Origin: Pseudotabrizicola formosa
GTDB taxonomy: Bacteria; Pseudomonadota; Alphaproteobacteria; Rhodobacterales; Rhodobacteraceae
NCBI RefSeq assembly: GCF_002900965.1
Contig: NZ_PJOM01000001.1
Location: 620,001-684,000 of the forward strand
Direction of reading: 5' to 3'
Length of the DNA: 64,000 nt
The notes under the pieces are model-generated. The model had not been told where the DNA came from. It saw only the letters and a list, made by a program, of their open reading frames with translations, and did not search any database. Position 1 is the stretch's first letter. Each line of letters begins with the position of its first letter. The position numbers were made by a program, and so were the translations under genes. Of the stretch, positions 8,503-17,904 are shown piece after piece.

Positions 8503-9699
8503 ATGATGCTGGCCGGGAAACGGGTGTTACTGATCATCGGCGGCGGGATCGCGGCCTATAAGTCCTTAGAACTGATCCGGCTTTTGCAAAAGGCTGGCTG
8601 TTCTGTGGTGCCGGTGCTGACCCGGGCGGGGGCGGAATTCGTGACCCCGCTGAGCGTCTCGGCGCTCAGCGGGCACAAGGTGTTTCAGGACTTGTTCGAC
8701 CTGACTGATGAGGCCGAGATGGGGCATATCCAGCTGTCGCGCGCGGCGGATCTGCTGGTGGTGGCACCGGGCACGGCGGATCTGATGGCCAAGATGGCCA
8801 CGGGGCGGTCGGATGATCTGGCCTCGACCTTGTTGCTGGCGACGGACAAGCGCGTGCTGGTGGCCCCGGCGATGAATGTGCGGATGTGGCAGCACCCGGC
8901 GACGCAGCGCAATCTGGCGACGCTGCGGGACGACGGGGTGCTGATGGTCGGCCCGAATGAGGGGGAGATGGCCTGTGGGGAACATGGGCCGGGGCGGATG
9001 GCGGAACCGGCCGAGATTGTGGCGGCCGTCGGGGCCGCGCTGGGCGCTGGCCCTCTGGCGGGCCGCCATGTGTTGGTGACATCCGGGCCGACGCATGAAC
9101 CGATTGATCCGGTGCGTTATATCGCCAACCGCAGCTCGGGTGCCCAAGGCTCGGCGATTGCGGTGGCCTTGCGTGATCTGGGCGCAAGGGTGACCTTTGT
9201 CACCGGGCCTGCGACCGTTCCTGCACCGGGGGGTGTGGATGTGGTGCGGGTTGAGACGGCGGCGCAGATGCTGGCCGGGGTGCAGGCAGCTTTGCCCGCC
9301 GATGCGGCGGTGATGGCCGCGGCAGTGGCCGACTGGCGCGTCGCCAATGCCGGCGCGCAGAAGATGAAGAAGGATGGGGCGGGGCAGGCCCCGCGGCTGG
9401 ATTTTGCCGAGAATGCCGACATTCTGGCCACGGTGTCCCGGGGGGCCATGCGGCCGCGTCTGGTGATCGGCTTTGCCGCCGAGACCGAGCGGGTGGTGGA
9501 ACACGCCACCGCAAAACGCCTGCGCAAGGGCTGTGACTGGATTGTGGCCAATGATGTGTCTCCGGCCACTGGCATCATGGGCGGGGTGGAAAACGCAGTG
9601 ACGGTGATTTCTGACGCCGGTGCCGATGTTTGGCCGCGCATGACCAAAGACGCGGTGGCGCGGCGGCTGGCAGAAAAGATCGCGGAGGCGTTGCAATGA
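8503..9699 (+). CDS. coaBC: Bifunctional phosphopantothenoylcysteine decarboxylase / phosphopantothenate-cysteine ligase
   Basis: A 398-residue fusion that carries out two steps of coenzyme A synthesis. The CoaC flavoprotein part (about 1-185) has GGGIAAYKSLELIRLL, the catalytic His in HIQLSRAADLLVVAPGTAD, PAMNVRMW and the ACGEHGPGRM loop. The CoaB ligase part (about 190-398) has VLVTSGPTHEPIDPVRYIAN, MAAAVADWRV, KMKKDG and VANDVS. The start is at the first of two adjacent ATG codons, 58 bases after the ChaN-like gene. The stop overlaps the dut start (ATGA), so the two are translationally coupled. Confidence 0.96.
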   Translation: MMLAGKRVLLIIGGGIAAYKSLELIRLLQKAGCSVVPVLTRAGAEFVTPLSVSALSGHKVFQDLFDLTDEAEMGHIQLSRAADLLVVAPGTADLMAKMATGRSDDLASTLLLATDKRVLVAPAMNVRMWQHPATQRNLATLRDDGVLMVGPNEGEMACGEHGPGRMAEPAEIVAAVGAALGAGPLAGRHVLVTSGPTHEPIDPVRYIANRSSGAQGSAIAVALRDLGARVTFVTGPATVPAPGGVDVVRVETAAQMLAGVQAALPADAAVMAAAVADWRVANAGAQKMKKDGAGQAPRLDFAENADILATVSRGAMRPRLVIGFAAETERVVEHATAKRLRKGCDWIVANDVSPATGIMGGVENAVTVISDAGADVWPRMTKDAVARRLAEKIAEALQ

Positions 9700-10163
9700 C
9701 CCCGGTGGTGAAGATCGTGTTTGAGGACTGGGCAGACCGCGCGTTGCCGCTGCCTGCCTATGAAACGCCCGGCGCGGCGGGGGCCGACATTCGCGCCAAT
9801 CTGCCCCCTCAGATGCGGGAAACCGGTGTGACGCTTGCCCCGATGCAGCGGGTGATCTGTCCGACCGGGCTGCGGGTGGAAATTCCCCAGGGATATGAAA
9901 TGCAGATCCGGCCCCGTTCGGGATTGTCGACCAAGTCGGGCATCACCCTGCCCAACACGCCCGGCACCATCGACAGCGATTATCGCGGCCCCTTGGGCGT
10001 GGCCTTGATCAACCTGTCGGATCAGCCCTACACCGTCCAGCATGGTGACCGCGTCGCGCAGATGATCATCGCACCCGTGCTGCAGGCCGTGTTTGCGGTG
10101 GTCGACGCGCTGGGCGATACGGCGCGCGGGTCGGGCGGCTTTGGCTCCACCGGGCGCTCATGA
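9696..10163 (+). CDS. dut: dUTP diphosphatase
   Basis: A 155-residue trimeric dUTPase that hydrolyses dUTP to dUMP, keeping uracil out of DNA and feeding thymidylate synthesis. The five conserved motifs are all seen: GAAGADIRANL, RPRSGLSTKSGI, NTPGTIDSDYRGPLGVALIN, GDRVAQMIIAPV and the C-terminal GSGGFGSTGR that closes over the nucleotide. The start is the ATG at 9696, overlapping coaBC by 4 bases; a longer frame upstream is not conserved. Its own stop overlaps the next gene by 4 bases. Pairing with coaBC is widespread in bacteria. Confidence 0.97.
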   Translation: MTPVVKIVFEDWADRALPLPAYETPGAAGADIRANLPPQMRETGVTLAPMQRVICPTGLRVEIPQGYEMQIRPRSGLSTKSGITLPNTPGTIDSDYRGPLGVALINLSDQPYTVQHGDRVAQMIIAPVLQAVFAVVDALGDTARGSGGFGSTGRS

Positions 10164-11197
10164 TCGGCATTCTGGGTTTTGTCGCGGTGTTTGGCGCGGG
10201 GCGCTGGCTGGGTTGGCCTGCGCGCTGGCTCTGGCTGCTGGCCTGGGGCTGGCTCTTGGTGCTGTTGCTGGCCCATGCGCCCTATATGCCGCCGCAGCTG
10301 GGGGAATTTGTCGGTGGCGAATTCCGCGGCTGGTTCGTGCTGGGCGTGCTGGCGGCGCTGGTCTTGGCCTATCGCAGCCTGCTGGGGCGGGTGCGTGGCC
10401 GGGTCGCTGACCCTGACACGTTGCCCCGGGGCCAAAGGACGGGGGCGTTTGCGCCGGTCGAGCTGGAGCGCTATGCCCGCCACATCATGCTGCGCGAAAT
10501 CGGTGGGCCGGGGCAGAAAAACCTGAAGGCCGCCCGTGTGCTGGTGGTCGGGGCGGGGGGCCTTGGCAGCTCTGCGCTGATGTATCTGGCGGGCAGCGGT
10601 GTGGGGGTGATCGGGGTGATTGATGGCGACGCCGTCGAGGGGTCGAACCTGCAACGCCAGATCATTCATGCCGATGCGCGGATCGGGATGCCAAAGGTGT
10701 TTTCGGCGGAAATCGCGATGAAGGCGTTGAATCCGTTCATCGAGGTGCGGCCCTATCATCGGCGGCTGGAGGCGGCTTTGGCGGCAGAACTGGTGGCGGA
10801 GTATGATCTGGTGCTGGATGGCACCGACAATTTCGACACCCGTTATCTGGTGAACCGCGTCTGTGCGGCGGCGGGCAAGCCGCTGATTTCGGCGGCGATC
10901 ACCCAATGGGAGGGGCAGATCAGCCTGTATGACCCAGCGGAGGGTGGCCCGTGTTTTGAATGCGTTTTCCCGCAGCGCCCGGCGCCGGGCCTGGTGCCCA
11001 GCTGTGCCGAGGCCGGGGTGGCCTCACCCTTGCCCGGCGTGATCGGGGCGATGATGGCGCTCGAAGCGGTGAAACACCTGACCGGTGCGGGAAGCGGGTT
11101 GCGCGGGCGGCTGCTGATCCACGATGCCCTTTATGCCGAAACGCGGGTGATCGGCGTCAAGCGTCGCGCGGGATGTGCGGCATGTGGCGGGGCCTAG
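10160..11197 (+). CDS. moeB: MoeB/ThiF/HesA-type adenylyltransferase with N-terminal membrane segments
   Basis: A 345-residue E1-like enzyme. Residues about 96-345 are a complete MoeB domain: RYARHIMLREIGGPGQKNL, nucleotide loop GAGGLGSS (131-138), DGTDNFDTRYLVN, zinc pairs CFEC (265/268) and CAAC (339/342), and Cys282 in SCAEAGV as the candidate thioester residue. It adenylates the C-terminal glycine of a small sulphur carrier such as MoaD. Two hydrophobic helices (about 1-38 and 57-72) precede the domain, so the enzyme is probably tethered to the inner membrane. Standard MoeB is about 250 residues without them. It overlaps dut by 4 bases. ThiF activity is an alternative. Confidence 0.9.
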   Translation: MIGILGFVAVFGAGRWLGWPARWLWLLAWGWLLVLLLAHAPYMPPQLGEFVGGEFRGWFVLGVLAALVLAYRSLLGRVRGRVADPDTLPRGQRTGAFAPVELERYARHIMLREIGGPGQKNLKAARVLVVGAGGLGSSALMYLAGSGVGVIGVIDGDAVEGSNLQRQIIHADARIGMPKVFSAEIAMKALNPFIEVRPYHRRLEAALAAELVAEYDLVLDGTDNFDTRYLVNRVCAAAGKPLISAAITQWEGQISLYDPAEGGPCFECVFPQRPAPGLVPSCAEAGVASPLPGVIGAMMALEAVKHLTGAGSGLRGRLLIHDALYAETRVIGVKRRAGCAACGGA

Positions 11198-11264
11198 GGA
11201 TGGGTGCGAGAGTGGCGCAATGTGCTGCGGTGATGGGTCCCCTTTTTGAGACGGATGCCACAGA

Positions 11265-11681
11265 ATGATCGCTTATGTCACGCTTGGTGCTGATGATGTT
11301 GCGCGCGCGGAACGCTTTTATTCGGCCTTCCTGCCCGCGCTTGGATACCGGCTGGAAGAGGACCATGGCGACCTGCTCTACAGTCTGGCATCTCCGGGGG
11401 GGCCGCCTGTTGCCTCGCCTGACCTCTACGTGAAGGCCCCTTTCAATGGCCTGCCGGCGTCTGCCGGAAACGGCACAATGGTGGCTTTTCAGGCCGCCTG
11501 TCCGCAGCAGGTGCGCGCGCTGCACGCGGCTGCCCTTGCCGCGGGCGGTGTAGATGAAGGTCAGCCCGGGTACCGCGCATCTTATGGGCCGCAATTCTAT
11601 GTGGCCTATCTTCGTGATCCGCAGGGCAACAAGATTGCGCTGTTTTCGACCATGCCAGAGGATGCCGGGCGGGACATATAG
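11265..11681 (+). CDS. VOC (glyoxalase/dioxygenase) superfamily protein
   Basis: A 138-residue single-domain protein of the vicinal-oxygen-chelate fold. It opens MIAYVTLGADDVARAERFYSAFL and closes with YVAYLRDPQGNKIALFSTMP, where the R-DPQGNKI pattern is the usual last strand of this fold. The first metal position that would be His or Gln in glyoxalase is Thr/Leu here, so catalysis is uncertain and it may be a binding protein. It lies 67 bases after moeB and before a 9-bp hairpin that probably ends the unit. No substrate can be named. Confidence 0.8.
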   Translation: MIAYVTLGADDVARAERFYSAFLPALGYRLEEDHGDLLYSLASPGGPPVASPDLYVKAPFNGLPASAGNGTMVAFQAACPQQVRALHAAALAAGGVDEGQPGYRASYGPQFYVAYLRDPQGNKIALFSTMPEDAGRDI

Positions 11682-11685
11682 CCCA

Positions 11686-11710
11686 GCTTTGCCCGATTGC
11701 AGGGCAAAGC
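11686..11710 (+). terminator. Hairpin after the VOC gene, probable terminator
   Basis: GCTTTGCCC (11686-11694) pairs perfectly with GGGCAAAGC (11702-11710) around a 7-base loop, 4 bases after the VOC stop codon. There is no uridine run behind it, so it may act as a weak terminator or protect the 3' end. Confidence 0.5.
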
Positions 11711-11843
11711 CGGCAGGCGGGCGGTCTGTGCCCCGGCTCTGTGCCGGCCAGATCCCTGCTGCCCTTGCCCCCGCCTGCACTGCAGCCCATAATTCGCCTT
11801 ACAAAGCGCCCCGCAGCGGGGCATTCCAACGGGAGCCTGACCC

Positions 11844-12626
11844 ATGAAGCTGACCCTTGCCGCGCTTGCCCTCGCGCTGTCTGCCACCGCCGCCCTGTCG
11901 CAGGATCTTCCTGATCTGGGGGGCCGAGATGTGGTGGTGGTGACCGAAAACGCCTATCCGCCCTTGCAGTTTCTGGATGCCTCGGGCGCGGCCATCGGCT
12001 GGGAATATGACGCGATGGCGGCACTGGCCGAGCGGTTGAACTTCACCGTGACATACGAGACGATAAGCTGGGATGCGATGATCCCGGCCGTGTCGGAAGG
12101 CCAGTTCGATCTTGGCATGACCGGAATCACCATCCGTGATGACCGCAAGGCGATGGTTGATTTCTCGGACAGCTACATGACCAGCCAGATGGTGATGCTG
12201 GTGCGCGGTGACGAGACCCGGTTCACGGATGCGGCAGGCTTTGCTGCGGATGCTGATCTGCTGATGGCGGCGCAACCGGGCACGACGCCGTTCTACGTTG
12301 GCGTTTACGAAGTGCTGGATGGCGATGAGGCAAACCCGCGCGTGAAGCTGTTCGAGACTTTCGGCGCCACGGTCGAGGCGCTGCGGGCCGGTGATGTGGA
12401 TCTGGTGCTGACCGACGGTACCGCAGGGGCGGGTTATGTCGAGGCGTCAGACGGCGGGTTGAAGATTGTGGGTGACAAGTTGGGGACCGAAGAGTTCGGG
12501 TTCATCTTCCCCAAGGGATCGGATCTGGTGGGGCCGATCAACGCGGGTCTGGCGGCACTGCGGTCCGATGGCACGCTGGAGGCGCTCAATACCAAGTGGT
12601 TTCTGGAGTACAAGATGGGTGAATAA
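11844..12626 (+). CDS. Polar amino acid ABC transporter substrate-binding protein
   Basis: A 260-residue periplasmic binding protein. The signal peptide is about 20 residues (ending SATAALSQ), followed by [56 protein letters not shown] and [12 protein letters not shown], the standard family 3 (glutamine/arginine/cystine-like) signatures. The C-terminal lobe has [17 protein letters not shown] and LVLTDGTAG. The ligand is not evident. A GGGAGCCTG ribosome site precedes the ATG. The permease follows after 33 bases, but no ATP-binding gene is present nearby. Confidence 0.9.
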   Translation: MKLTLAALALALSATAALSQDLPDLGGRDVVVVTENAYPPLQFLDASGAAIGWEYDAMAALAERLNFTVTYETISWDAMIPAVSEGQFDLGMTGITIRDDRKAMVDFSDSYMTSQMVMLVRGDETRFTDAAGFAADADLLMAAQPGTTPFYVGVYEVLDGDEANPRVKLFETFGATVEALRAGDVDLVLTDGTAGAGYVEASDGGLKIVGDKLGTEEFGFIFPKGSDLVGPINAGLAALRSDGTLEALNTKWFLEYKMGE

Positions 12627-12659
12627 GGCCCGCGGGTCCGACGCCCTGGCCTGCCCGAG

Positions 12660-13457
12660 ATGACGCCGCAAACACAGCCCGACAAGGATTTTCCCTGGTG
12701 GCTGGTGATCCTTGGGATCACCGGCGCGGTGCTGTTCTGGCAGGTGCTGGCCAATCCGACCTATGGCGCGGTTTTGAACACGCTGGCGCGCGGACTTTGG
12801 GTGACGGTGAGTGTGGCCGTGCTGGCCTATCTGGGGGCCTGCGCCATCGGACTTGGGCTGGCGGTTATGGCGGTGTCGCGCAAGATTGTGCTGCGGCAGA
12901 TGGCGCGGCTGTACATCGAGGTGATGCGCGGTGTGCCGATCCTTGTGCTGCTGCTCTATGTCGCTTTCGTGCTGGCCCCGATGCTGGTGGTGGCGGTTAA
13001 TGCGGTGATCGAACCGCTGGGCCTTGCGCCGTGGCGCACGCGGGATTTCCCGCTGATCGCGCGGGCGGTGATTGCGCTGATGCTGGCCTATTCGGCCTTT
13101 CTGGCCGAGATTTTCAGGGCCGGGCTGCAGGCGGTGCCTGTCGGGCAGATCGAGGCGGCGCAGGCCTTGGGTCTGTCGGGCTGGCAGCGGTTCCGCCATA
13201 TCGTGTTCCCACAGGCGTTCCGCATGATCCTTCCCCCCTTGGGCAATGATTTCGTGGCCATGGTCAAGGACAGCTCGCTGGTATCCGTGCTGGGCGTGAC
13301 CGATGTGGCGCAATTGGCCAAGGTCACCGCTGCGGGGAATTTCCGGTATTTCGAGACCTATAACGTCGCGGCGTTGATCTATCTGACCATGACCATCGGG
13401 CTGAGCCTGATCCTGCGCCGCATCGAGGCGCGGTTGCGGTCGGGGACAGAAGGCTAG
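12660..13457 (+). CDS. Polar amino acid ABC transporter permease
   Basis: A 265-residue inner-membrane permease of the HisM/GlnP type with about five predicted helices. The N-terminal segment covers about residues 15-32, and TLARGLWVTVSVAVLAYLGA begins the conserved core. The cytoplasmic EAA loop that docks the ATPase is clear (QIEAAQALGLSGWQRFRHIV, then PQAFRMILPPLGNDF). It forms an operon with the binding protein just upstream. With no ATPase gene alongside, it must share an ATPase encoded elsewhere, or the pair belongs to the subset whose ATPase is unlinked. The next gene is convergent. Confidence 0.9.
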   Translation: MTPQTQPDKDFPWWLVILGITGAVLFWQVLANPTYGAVLNTLARGLWVTVSVAVLAYLGACAIGLGLAVMAVSRKIVLRQMARLYIEVMRGVPILVLLLYVAFVLAPMLVVAVNAVIEPLGLAPWRTRDFPLIARAVIALMLAYSAFLAEIFRAGLQAVPVGQIEAAQALGLSGWQRFRHIVFPQAFRMILPPLGNDFVAMVKDSSLVSVLGVTDVAQLAKVTAAGNFRYFETYNVAALIYLTMTIGLSLILRRIEARLRSGTEG

Positions 13458-13523
13458 AGCGTGGGTCGGGCGGGCTTGCGTCGCTGGAAAAGAGACAGCT
13501 CCTGAACACAGGTCCGCGCGGTA

Positions 13524-14516
13524 TCACGCGTTGCGCGGCACCAGCCCGGCCAGCGCCCGGCTGACAGTGCCCGATGTCGAGGGGCGTTCCACCGCGACAA
13601 AGGGCATCGGGCGGCACAGGTCGATGGCCGCAAGGCCCACGCGGGCGGTCAACGCACCGTTGACCACGCCTTCGCCAAAACGGCGCGAGAGTTTGGACAG
13701 CACCCCGCCCCCCGCGACCGAGCCGATCAGATCATCGGTCAAGGCCAGCGCGCCAGCCGCCAGCAGCGAGGCAAATACCCGGCGCAACAGGCTCCATGAC
13801 CCCAGCGCGCCCGAGCGGCCGCCGTAGATTTCGGCAATGCGACGGATCATGCGCAGATTGGCAATCAAGGCCGTGGCCACATCGGCCAGGGCCAGAGGCA
13901 CCAGGGCCGTCACCATTGCCACCTGCCGCGCCGCTGCCTCGACCTCTGCGCGGGCGCGGGCATCAAGCGGCGGCATAAGCTCGGCCTCGGCCAGTGACAG
14001 CAACGCATCGGCATCCAGCACCTCGGCCTCGCGTTCGGCCAGCCGGGCGCGGCCCCAGGCGGTATCGGCGCGGGCGGCATAAAGGCTTACGAGCGCGGCC
14101 ACGCTGCGGCGGGCGGATTTCAGATCAGCGGTCTGGCGCGCGGTGGCCGCATCGCGGCGCAGGTGATCCAGCCGCATCAGCCGCATGTAGGCGGACCATT
14201 CGCGCCCCGCAAGCAGGACCGCGGCCAGAACGGCGCCGATCAACAGCAGCCCGGCAATCCACCCCAGCAAGGGGTTGCGGGCAAACAGGTTGGCCACAAA
14301 GTCATAGGCTGCGACCGACAGCGCAAAGGTGAAGAAGGCGGTGAAGGTCCAGAGCGCGAAGCGCGCGAGCCTTGAGCGCGGCGCGCGGAGGCGGGCGGCC
14401 AGCTGCATTGCCTGCCCCGTCGGCAGGTCATCGGGCACCGGGGCGGCGGCGGAGGGGTCAAGCGCCTCTTCCAGTTCCAGGATAAGCGGTTTGCGGGGCG
14501 GCGGCAGGTCGGTCAA
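13524..14516 (-). CDS. YcjF-like (DUF697, TIGR01620 family) membrane protein
   Basis: A 330-residue protein of the YcjF/TIGR01620 type. Two transmembrane helices lie at roughly residues 55-75 and 85-105 (FALWTFTAFFTFALSVAAYD, then LGWIAGLLLIGAVLAAVLLA). The soluble part carries the DUF697-type region with NLRMIRRIAEIYGGRSGALG and a Gly/Ala-rich C-terminal helix bundle. The start overlaps the end of the YcjX-like gene by 4 bases, so the two are made together. In enterobacteria ycjX and ycjF are paired and stress-induced with the phage-shock genes; the molecular role is unknown. No psp genes are seen here. Confidence 0.85.
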   Translation of the reverse strand: MTDLPPPRKPLILELEEALDPSAAAPVPDDLPTGQAMQLAARLRAPRSRLARFALWTFTAFFTFALSVAAYDFVANLFARNPLLGWIAGLLLIGAVLAAVLLAGREWSAYMRLMRLDHLRRDAATARQTADLKSARRSVAALVSLYAARADTAWGRARLAEREAEVLDADALLSLAEAELMPPLDARARAEVEAAARQVAMVTALVPLALADVATALIANLRMIRRIAEIYGGRSGALGSWSLLRRVFASLLAAGALALTDDLIGSVAGGGVLSKLSRRFGEGVVNGALTARVGLAAIDLCRPMPFVAVERPSTSGTVSRALAGLVPRNA

Positions 14517-15922
14517 AGCCGGTCTCCGATCAGGAATTGGGCGGCACGGTCCAGCCTGATGTGCGGCGGTCCCATGCCGGGGGCCAGCGTCATGCGCGCG
14601 GGCGCAAAGCCCATCAGCGAGAAATCGGCGTCCAGCCAGCGCTCCGCGCCTTCCCGGGCGGGGGCGAGGATGCGGCCCGGGTCGGTGGGCAGGTCGCCGG
14701 CATACATCGCGGCCTGTTTGCCGGTGGACAAGAGCCGGCCGCGGACAAGGTCAAGCGCGGCCCCGTCGCGCTGCACGCTGTCCTCAACAGTGGCGCGCAA
14801 GGAGGCCAGGGACAGGGCCATGGTGCGCGCCCCGGAAAAATCGGCGCGGCGGCGGGCGTCCGCCAGCAGGGCTTCGGTGATCGCGGTCAGGGCAGGGTGC
14901 TGATGGTGGTGCAGATGGTCGGCCTTGGTGGCGGCGAACAGGATCTTCTCCACCCGCTTGCCGCCCAAAATGCGTGTGAGCCAGCCATTGGCGCCGGGAC
15001 GGAAGGCGGTCAGGACGTCGGCCATGGTGCGGCGCAGATCCTCGACCGCGCGGGGGCCTGCATGGATGGCCCCCAGCACATCCATCAACACCACCTGGCG
15101 GTCGATACGCGAGAAGTGGTCGCGGAAGAACGGCTTGACCACCTTCGCCTTATACGCCTCATACCGGCGCTCCATCTCGCGCCACAGGCTGCCGCGCGGG
15201 GTGCTGGCAGGTTGCGGCAGCGGCGCAAAGGTCAGCACAGGCGAGCCGGCAAGCTCTCCTGGCAGCAGAAAGCGGCCCGGCGTCAGATCAGACCAGCCTT
15301 GGGTGCGTGCCGCGTGCAGATAGGCGGTGAAGGTGGCGGCGAGGGATTGCGCATGCGATTCTTCCAGCGGCAGCGCCCCGTCTTCGGCGCGGGCCTGCGC
15401 CATGAAGGCCGCCGCCTCGGGCCGTTTGGCGATGCGCTCCAGGGTTTCCTCGGCCCAGCGGTCATAGGTCTTGTCCAGCAAGGACAGATCCAGCAGCCAT
15501 TCGCCGGGATAATCCACAATATCAAGGTGCAGGCGGGTGTTGCCGGTCAGGCCCAGAAAGCCCGAGGGCCGCAGCCGGAACGACAGCCGCAGTTCCGACA
15601 CCGCCCGGGTGGATTGCGGCCAGCGCGGGTCAGAGCCCATCAGGGCGGTCAGGTGGGTTTCATAATCAAAGCGCGGCAGGGTCAGGTCTGGTTGCGGTTG
15701 CAAGAGCACCGTTTCGATCCGGCCCTGACCTTGCGCCACCAGTTGCGGCATCCGCCCCCGGTCCAGCAGATTGGCCACCAGCGCCGTGATGAACACGGTC
15801 TTGCCCGCGCCCGACAGACCAGTGACGCCCAGCCGCAGGGTGGGCTCGAAGATGTCAGTGACAGAGCGCGCGATGCCGTCAAGGCTGCGGGTGATGCCGT
15901 CGGTCAGGGTGGAGAGAACCAA
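14513..15922 (-). CDS. YcjX-like P-loop NTPase
   Basis: A 469-residue cytosolic GTPase-like protein of the YcjX (DUF463) family. Walker A is GLSGAGKTVF near residue 35, followed by the family blocks NTRLHLDIVDYPGEWLLDL (a switch-like D-x-P-G), WAEETLERIAKRPEA, KPFFRDHFSRIDRQVVLMDV and FAATKADHLHHHQHPAL (a T/N-KxD-like base-recognition element). YcjX proteins resemble G-alpha proteins; the target is not established. It is the first gene of a two-gene unit with the DUF697 membrane protein, which overlaps it by 4 bases. The 190 bases upstream to truA are divergent and hold both promoters. Confidence 0.88.
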   Translation of the reverse strand: MVLSTLTDGITRSLDGIARSVTDIFEPTLRLGVTGLSGAGKTVFITALVANLLDRGRMPQLVAQGQGRIETVLLQPQPDLTLPRFDYETHLTALMGSDPRWPQSTRAVSELRLSFRLRPSGFLGLTGNTRLHLDIVDYPGEWLLDLSLLDKTYDRWAEETLERIAKRPEAAAFMAQARAEDGALPLEESHAQSLAATFTAYLHAARTQGWSDLTPGRFLLPGELAGSPVLTFAPLPQPASTPRGSLWREMERRYEAYKAKVVKPFFRDHFSRIDRQVVLMDVLGAIHAGPRAVEDLRRTMADVLTAFRPGANGWLTRILGGKRVEKILFAATKADHLHHHQHPALTAITEALLADARRRADFSGARTMALSLASLRATVEDSVQRDGAALDLVRGRLLSTGKQAAMYAGDLPTDPGRILAPAREGAERWLDADFSLMGFAPARMTLAPGMGPPHIRLDRAAQFLIGDRL

Positions 15923-16111
15923 TTGCGTTTATCCTTGTGCTGGCCCCAACATAGGCATGCCCAACCCTGCTGGGTAGGGGGAAAGCCTGTCACGGAGGCG
16001 GGCGCGCCATGGGGGTGTCCCTTTTGAAAACACGCCCCCGCGCGGAACGCTCCTGCCCCCGGCCGCGGGCACAGGGCTTGCAGGACAGGCGAAATCCGTT
16101 ATGCAGCGCGA

Positions 16112-16906
16112 ATGCCCCGTTTTGCGCTGAAAATCGACTATGACGGCGGCCCGTTTCAGGGCTGGCAACGGCAGGCTGCGCATCAGCCCTCGGTACAGGC
16201 CACGGTCGAAGCGGCGCTGGGGCGGCTGCAACCGGGGCCGCACACGATTGCGGCTGCCGGGCGCACCGATGCCGGGGTGCATGGCACCGGGCAGGTGGCG
16301 ACGGTGGATCTTGTGCGCGACTGGGACCCTTACCGGCTGTCCGAGGCGCTGAACTGGCATCTGAAGCCTGCCCCGGTGGCGGTGATTGCAGCGGCAAAGG
16401 TGGCGGATGATTTCCACGCGCGGTTTTCGGCGACCGAGCGGCGCTATCTGTTCCGGCTGGTGGCGCGCCGCGCGCCGGTCACGCATGACCGGGGGCGGGT
16501 GTGGCAGGTGCTGAACCCGCTGGATGCAGATGCGATGCGGGCGGGGGCGGCGCATCTGATCGGTCATCATGATTTCACCACCTTCCGCTCTTCCCTGTGT
16601 CAGGCGAACTCGCCGATGAAGACGCTGGATGAGGTGTCCATCACCGAACACGCTTATGCCGGGGGCATCGAATACCGTTTTGTGCTGCGGGCGCGGAGTT
16701 TCCTGCACAATCAGGTGCGGTCCATTGTCGGCACGCTGGAACGCGTAGGGGCGGGGGGCTGGAAGCCCGAGGCCGTCAAATCCGCGCTTGCGGCGCGGGA
16801 CCGGGCCGCCTGTGGCCCGGTCTGCCCGCCGCAGGGGCTGTATCTGGCCGGGGTAGGCTATCCGGTTGATCCCTTTGAGACTGAGCGGCTTGCACCTGAG
16901 CGCTGA
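16112..16906 (+). CDS. truA: tRNA pseudouridine(38-40) synthase TruA
   Basis: A 264-residue enzyme converting uridines 38-40 of the tRNA anticodon arm into pseudouridine. It has the full TruA pattern: [20 protein letters not shown], the catalytic aspartate in [44 protein letters not shown] and [19 protein letters not shown]. The length is typical. It is followed after 35 bases by a hydroxyacid dehydrogenase on the same strand, probably sharing a transcript although unrelated in function. Confidence 0.97.
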   Translation: MPRFALKIDYDGGPFQGWQRQAAHQPSVQATVEAALGRLQPGPHTIAAAGRTDAGVHGTGQVATVDLVRDWDPYRLSEALNWHLKPAPVAVIAAAKVADDFHARFSATERRYLFRLVARRAPVTHDRGRVWQVLNPLDADAMRAGAAHLIGHHDFTTFRSSLCQANSPMKTLDEVSITEHAYAGGIEYRFVLRARSFLHNQVRSIVGTLERVGAGGWKPEAVKSALAARDRAACGPVCPPQGLYLAGVGYPVDPFETERLAPER

Positions 16907-16941
16907 CGGGTTAGGGTCGCCCGCAACGCTGGGAGGCACCG

Positions 16942-17904
16942 ATGACAAAACCTAAACTCTTTATCGCGCGCAAGCTGCGCGACGTGGTCGAAGCGCGGGC
17001 GGCACGCGATTACGAGGTGATCCTGAACCCCGAGGACCGCCTGTTTTCGCGCGAGGCGTTGATTGCCACCTGTCGCGCCGTGGATGCGGTGTTGCCCTGC
17101 CATTCGGAACGGTTCGACGCTGGGGTGATTGCCGAACTGGGGCCAAGGTTGAAGATCATCGCCAATCATTCGGTCGGCACTGATCATGTCGATCTGGCGG
17201 CGGCAAAGGCGGCGGGGATTGTGGTGACGAACACGCCGGACGTGCTGTCGGATGCCACAGCCGAGATTGCCATGCTGTGCATGCTGGGCGCGGCCCGGCG
17301 CGGGGCGGAAGGCGACGCGATGATCCGGGCCGGCAAATGGGATTTCTGGTCGCCCGCCTTTATGGTGGGGCGTCAGGTGACGGGCAAGCGCTTTGGTGTG
17401 CTGGGCATGGGCCGGGTGGGGCAGGTCACGGCCGACCGGGCGCGTGGTTTTGGCATGGAGGTGCATTACCACAACCGCCGTCGTCTGCCCGATCATCTGG
17501 AAAAGGGCGCGGTGTTCCATGACACGCTGGAAGGGCTGCTGGCGGTGTCGGATGTCTTGTCGCTGCATTGCCCGTCGACGCCACAGAACGCGGGCATCAT
17601 CAATGCCGTGACGCTGGCGCAATTGCCGCAGCGGGCGATTCTGGTGAACACGGCGCGGGGCGGGCTGGTGGACGAGGCTGCCCTGGTTGCGGCGCTGACC
17701 TCGGGCCAGTTGTTTGCGGCGGGCCTGGATGTGTTTCAGACCGAACCCGGCGGCAACCCGGCGCTGGCGGCTTTGCCGAACGTGTTCCTGCTGCCGCACA
17801 TCGGCTCGGCGACCGAGGAAACCCGCGACGCGATGGGTTTTCGGGCACTGGACAACCTGGACGCGTTTTTTGCAGGTGCAGAGCCCGGCGATAGGGTGGC
17901 GTGA
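16942..17904 (+). CDS. D-2-hydroxyacid dehydrogenase, glyoxylate/hydroxypyruvate reductase-like
   Basis: A 320-residue NAD(P)-dependent dehydrogenase of the D-isomer family. The NAD domain has GKRFGVLGMGRVGQVTADRA, and the catalytic Arg, Glu and His are visible in LVNTARGGLVDEAAL, FQTEPGGNP and LLPHIGSATEETR. HYHNRRRL behind the nucleotide fold, with basic residues where an acidic one would favour NAD, suggests NADPH use, typical of glyoxylate reductase (GyaR/GhrB). It likely reduces glyoxylate or hydroxypyruvate. The gene precedes a TRAP transporter of the 2-oxoacid/hydroxyacid-related type, which fits organic acid metabolism. The exact substrate is inference. Confidence 0.88.
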   Translation: MTKPKLFIARKLRDVVEARAARDYEVILNPEDRLFSREALIATCRAVDAVLPCHSERFDAGVIAELGPRLKIIANHSVGTDHVDLAAAKAAGIVVTNTPDVLSDATAEIAMLCMLGAARRGAEGDAMIRAGKWDFWSPAFMVGRQVTGKRFGVLGMGRVGQVTADRARGFGMEVHYHNRRRLPDHLEKGAVFHDTLEGLLAVSDVLSLHCPSTPQNAGIINAVTLAQLPQRAILVNTARGGLVDEAALVAALTSGQLFAAGLDVFQTEPGGNPALAALPNVFLLPHIGSATEETRDAMGFRALDNLDAFFAGAEPGDRVA

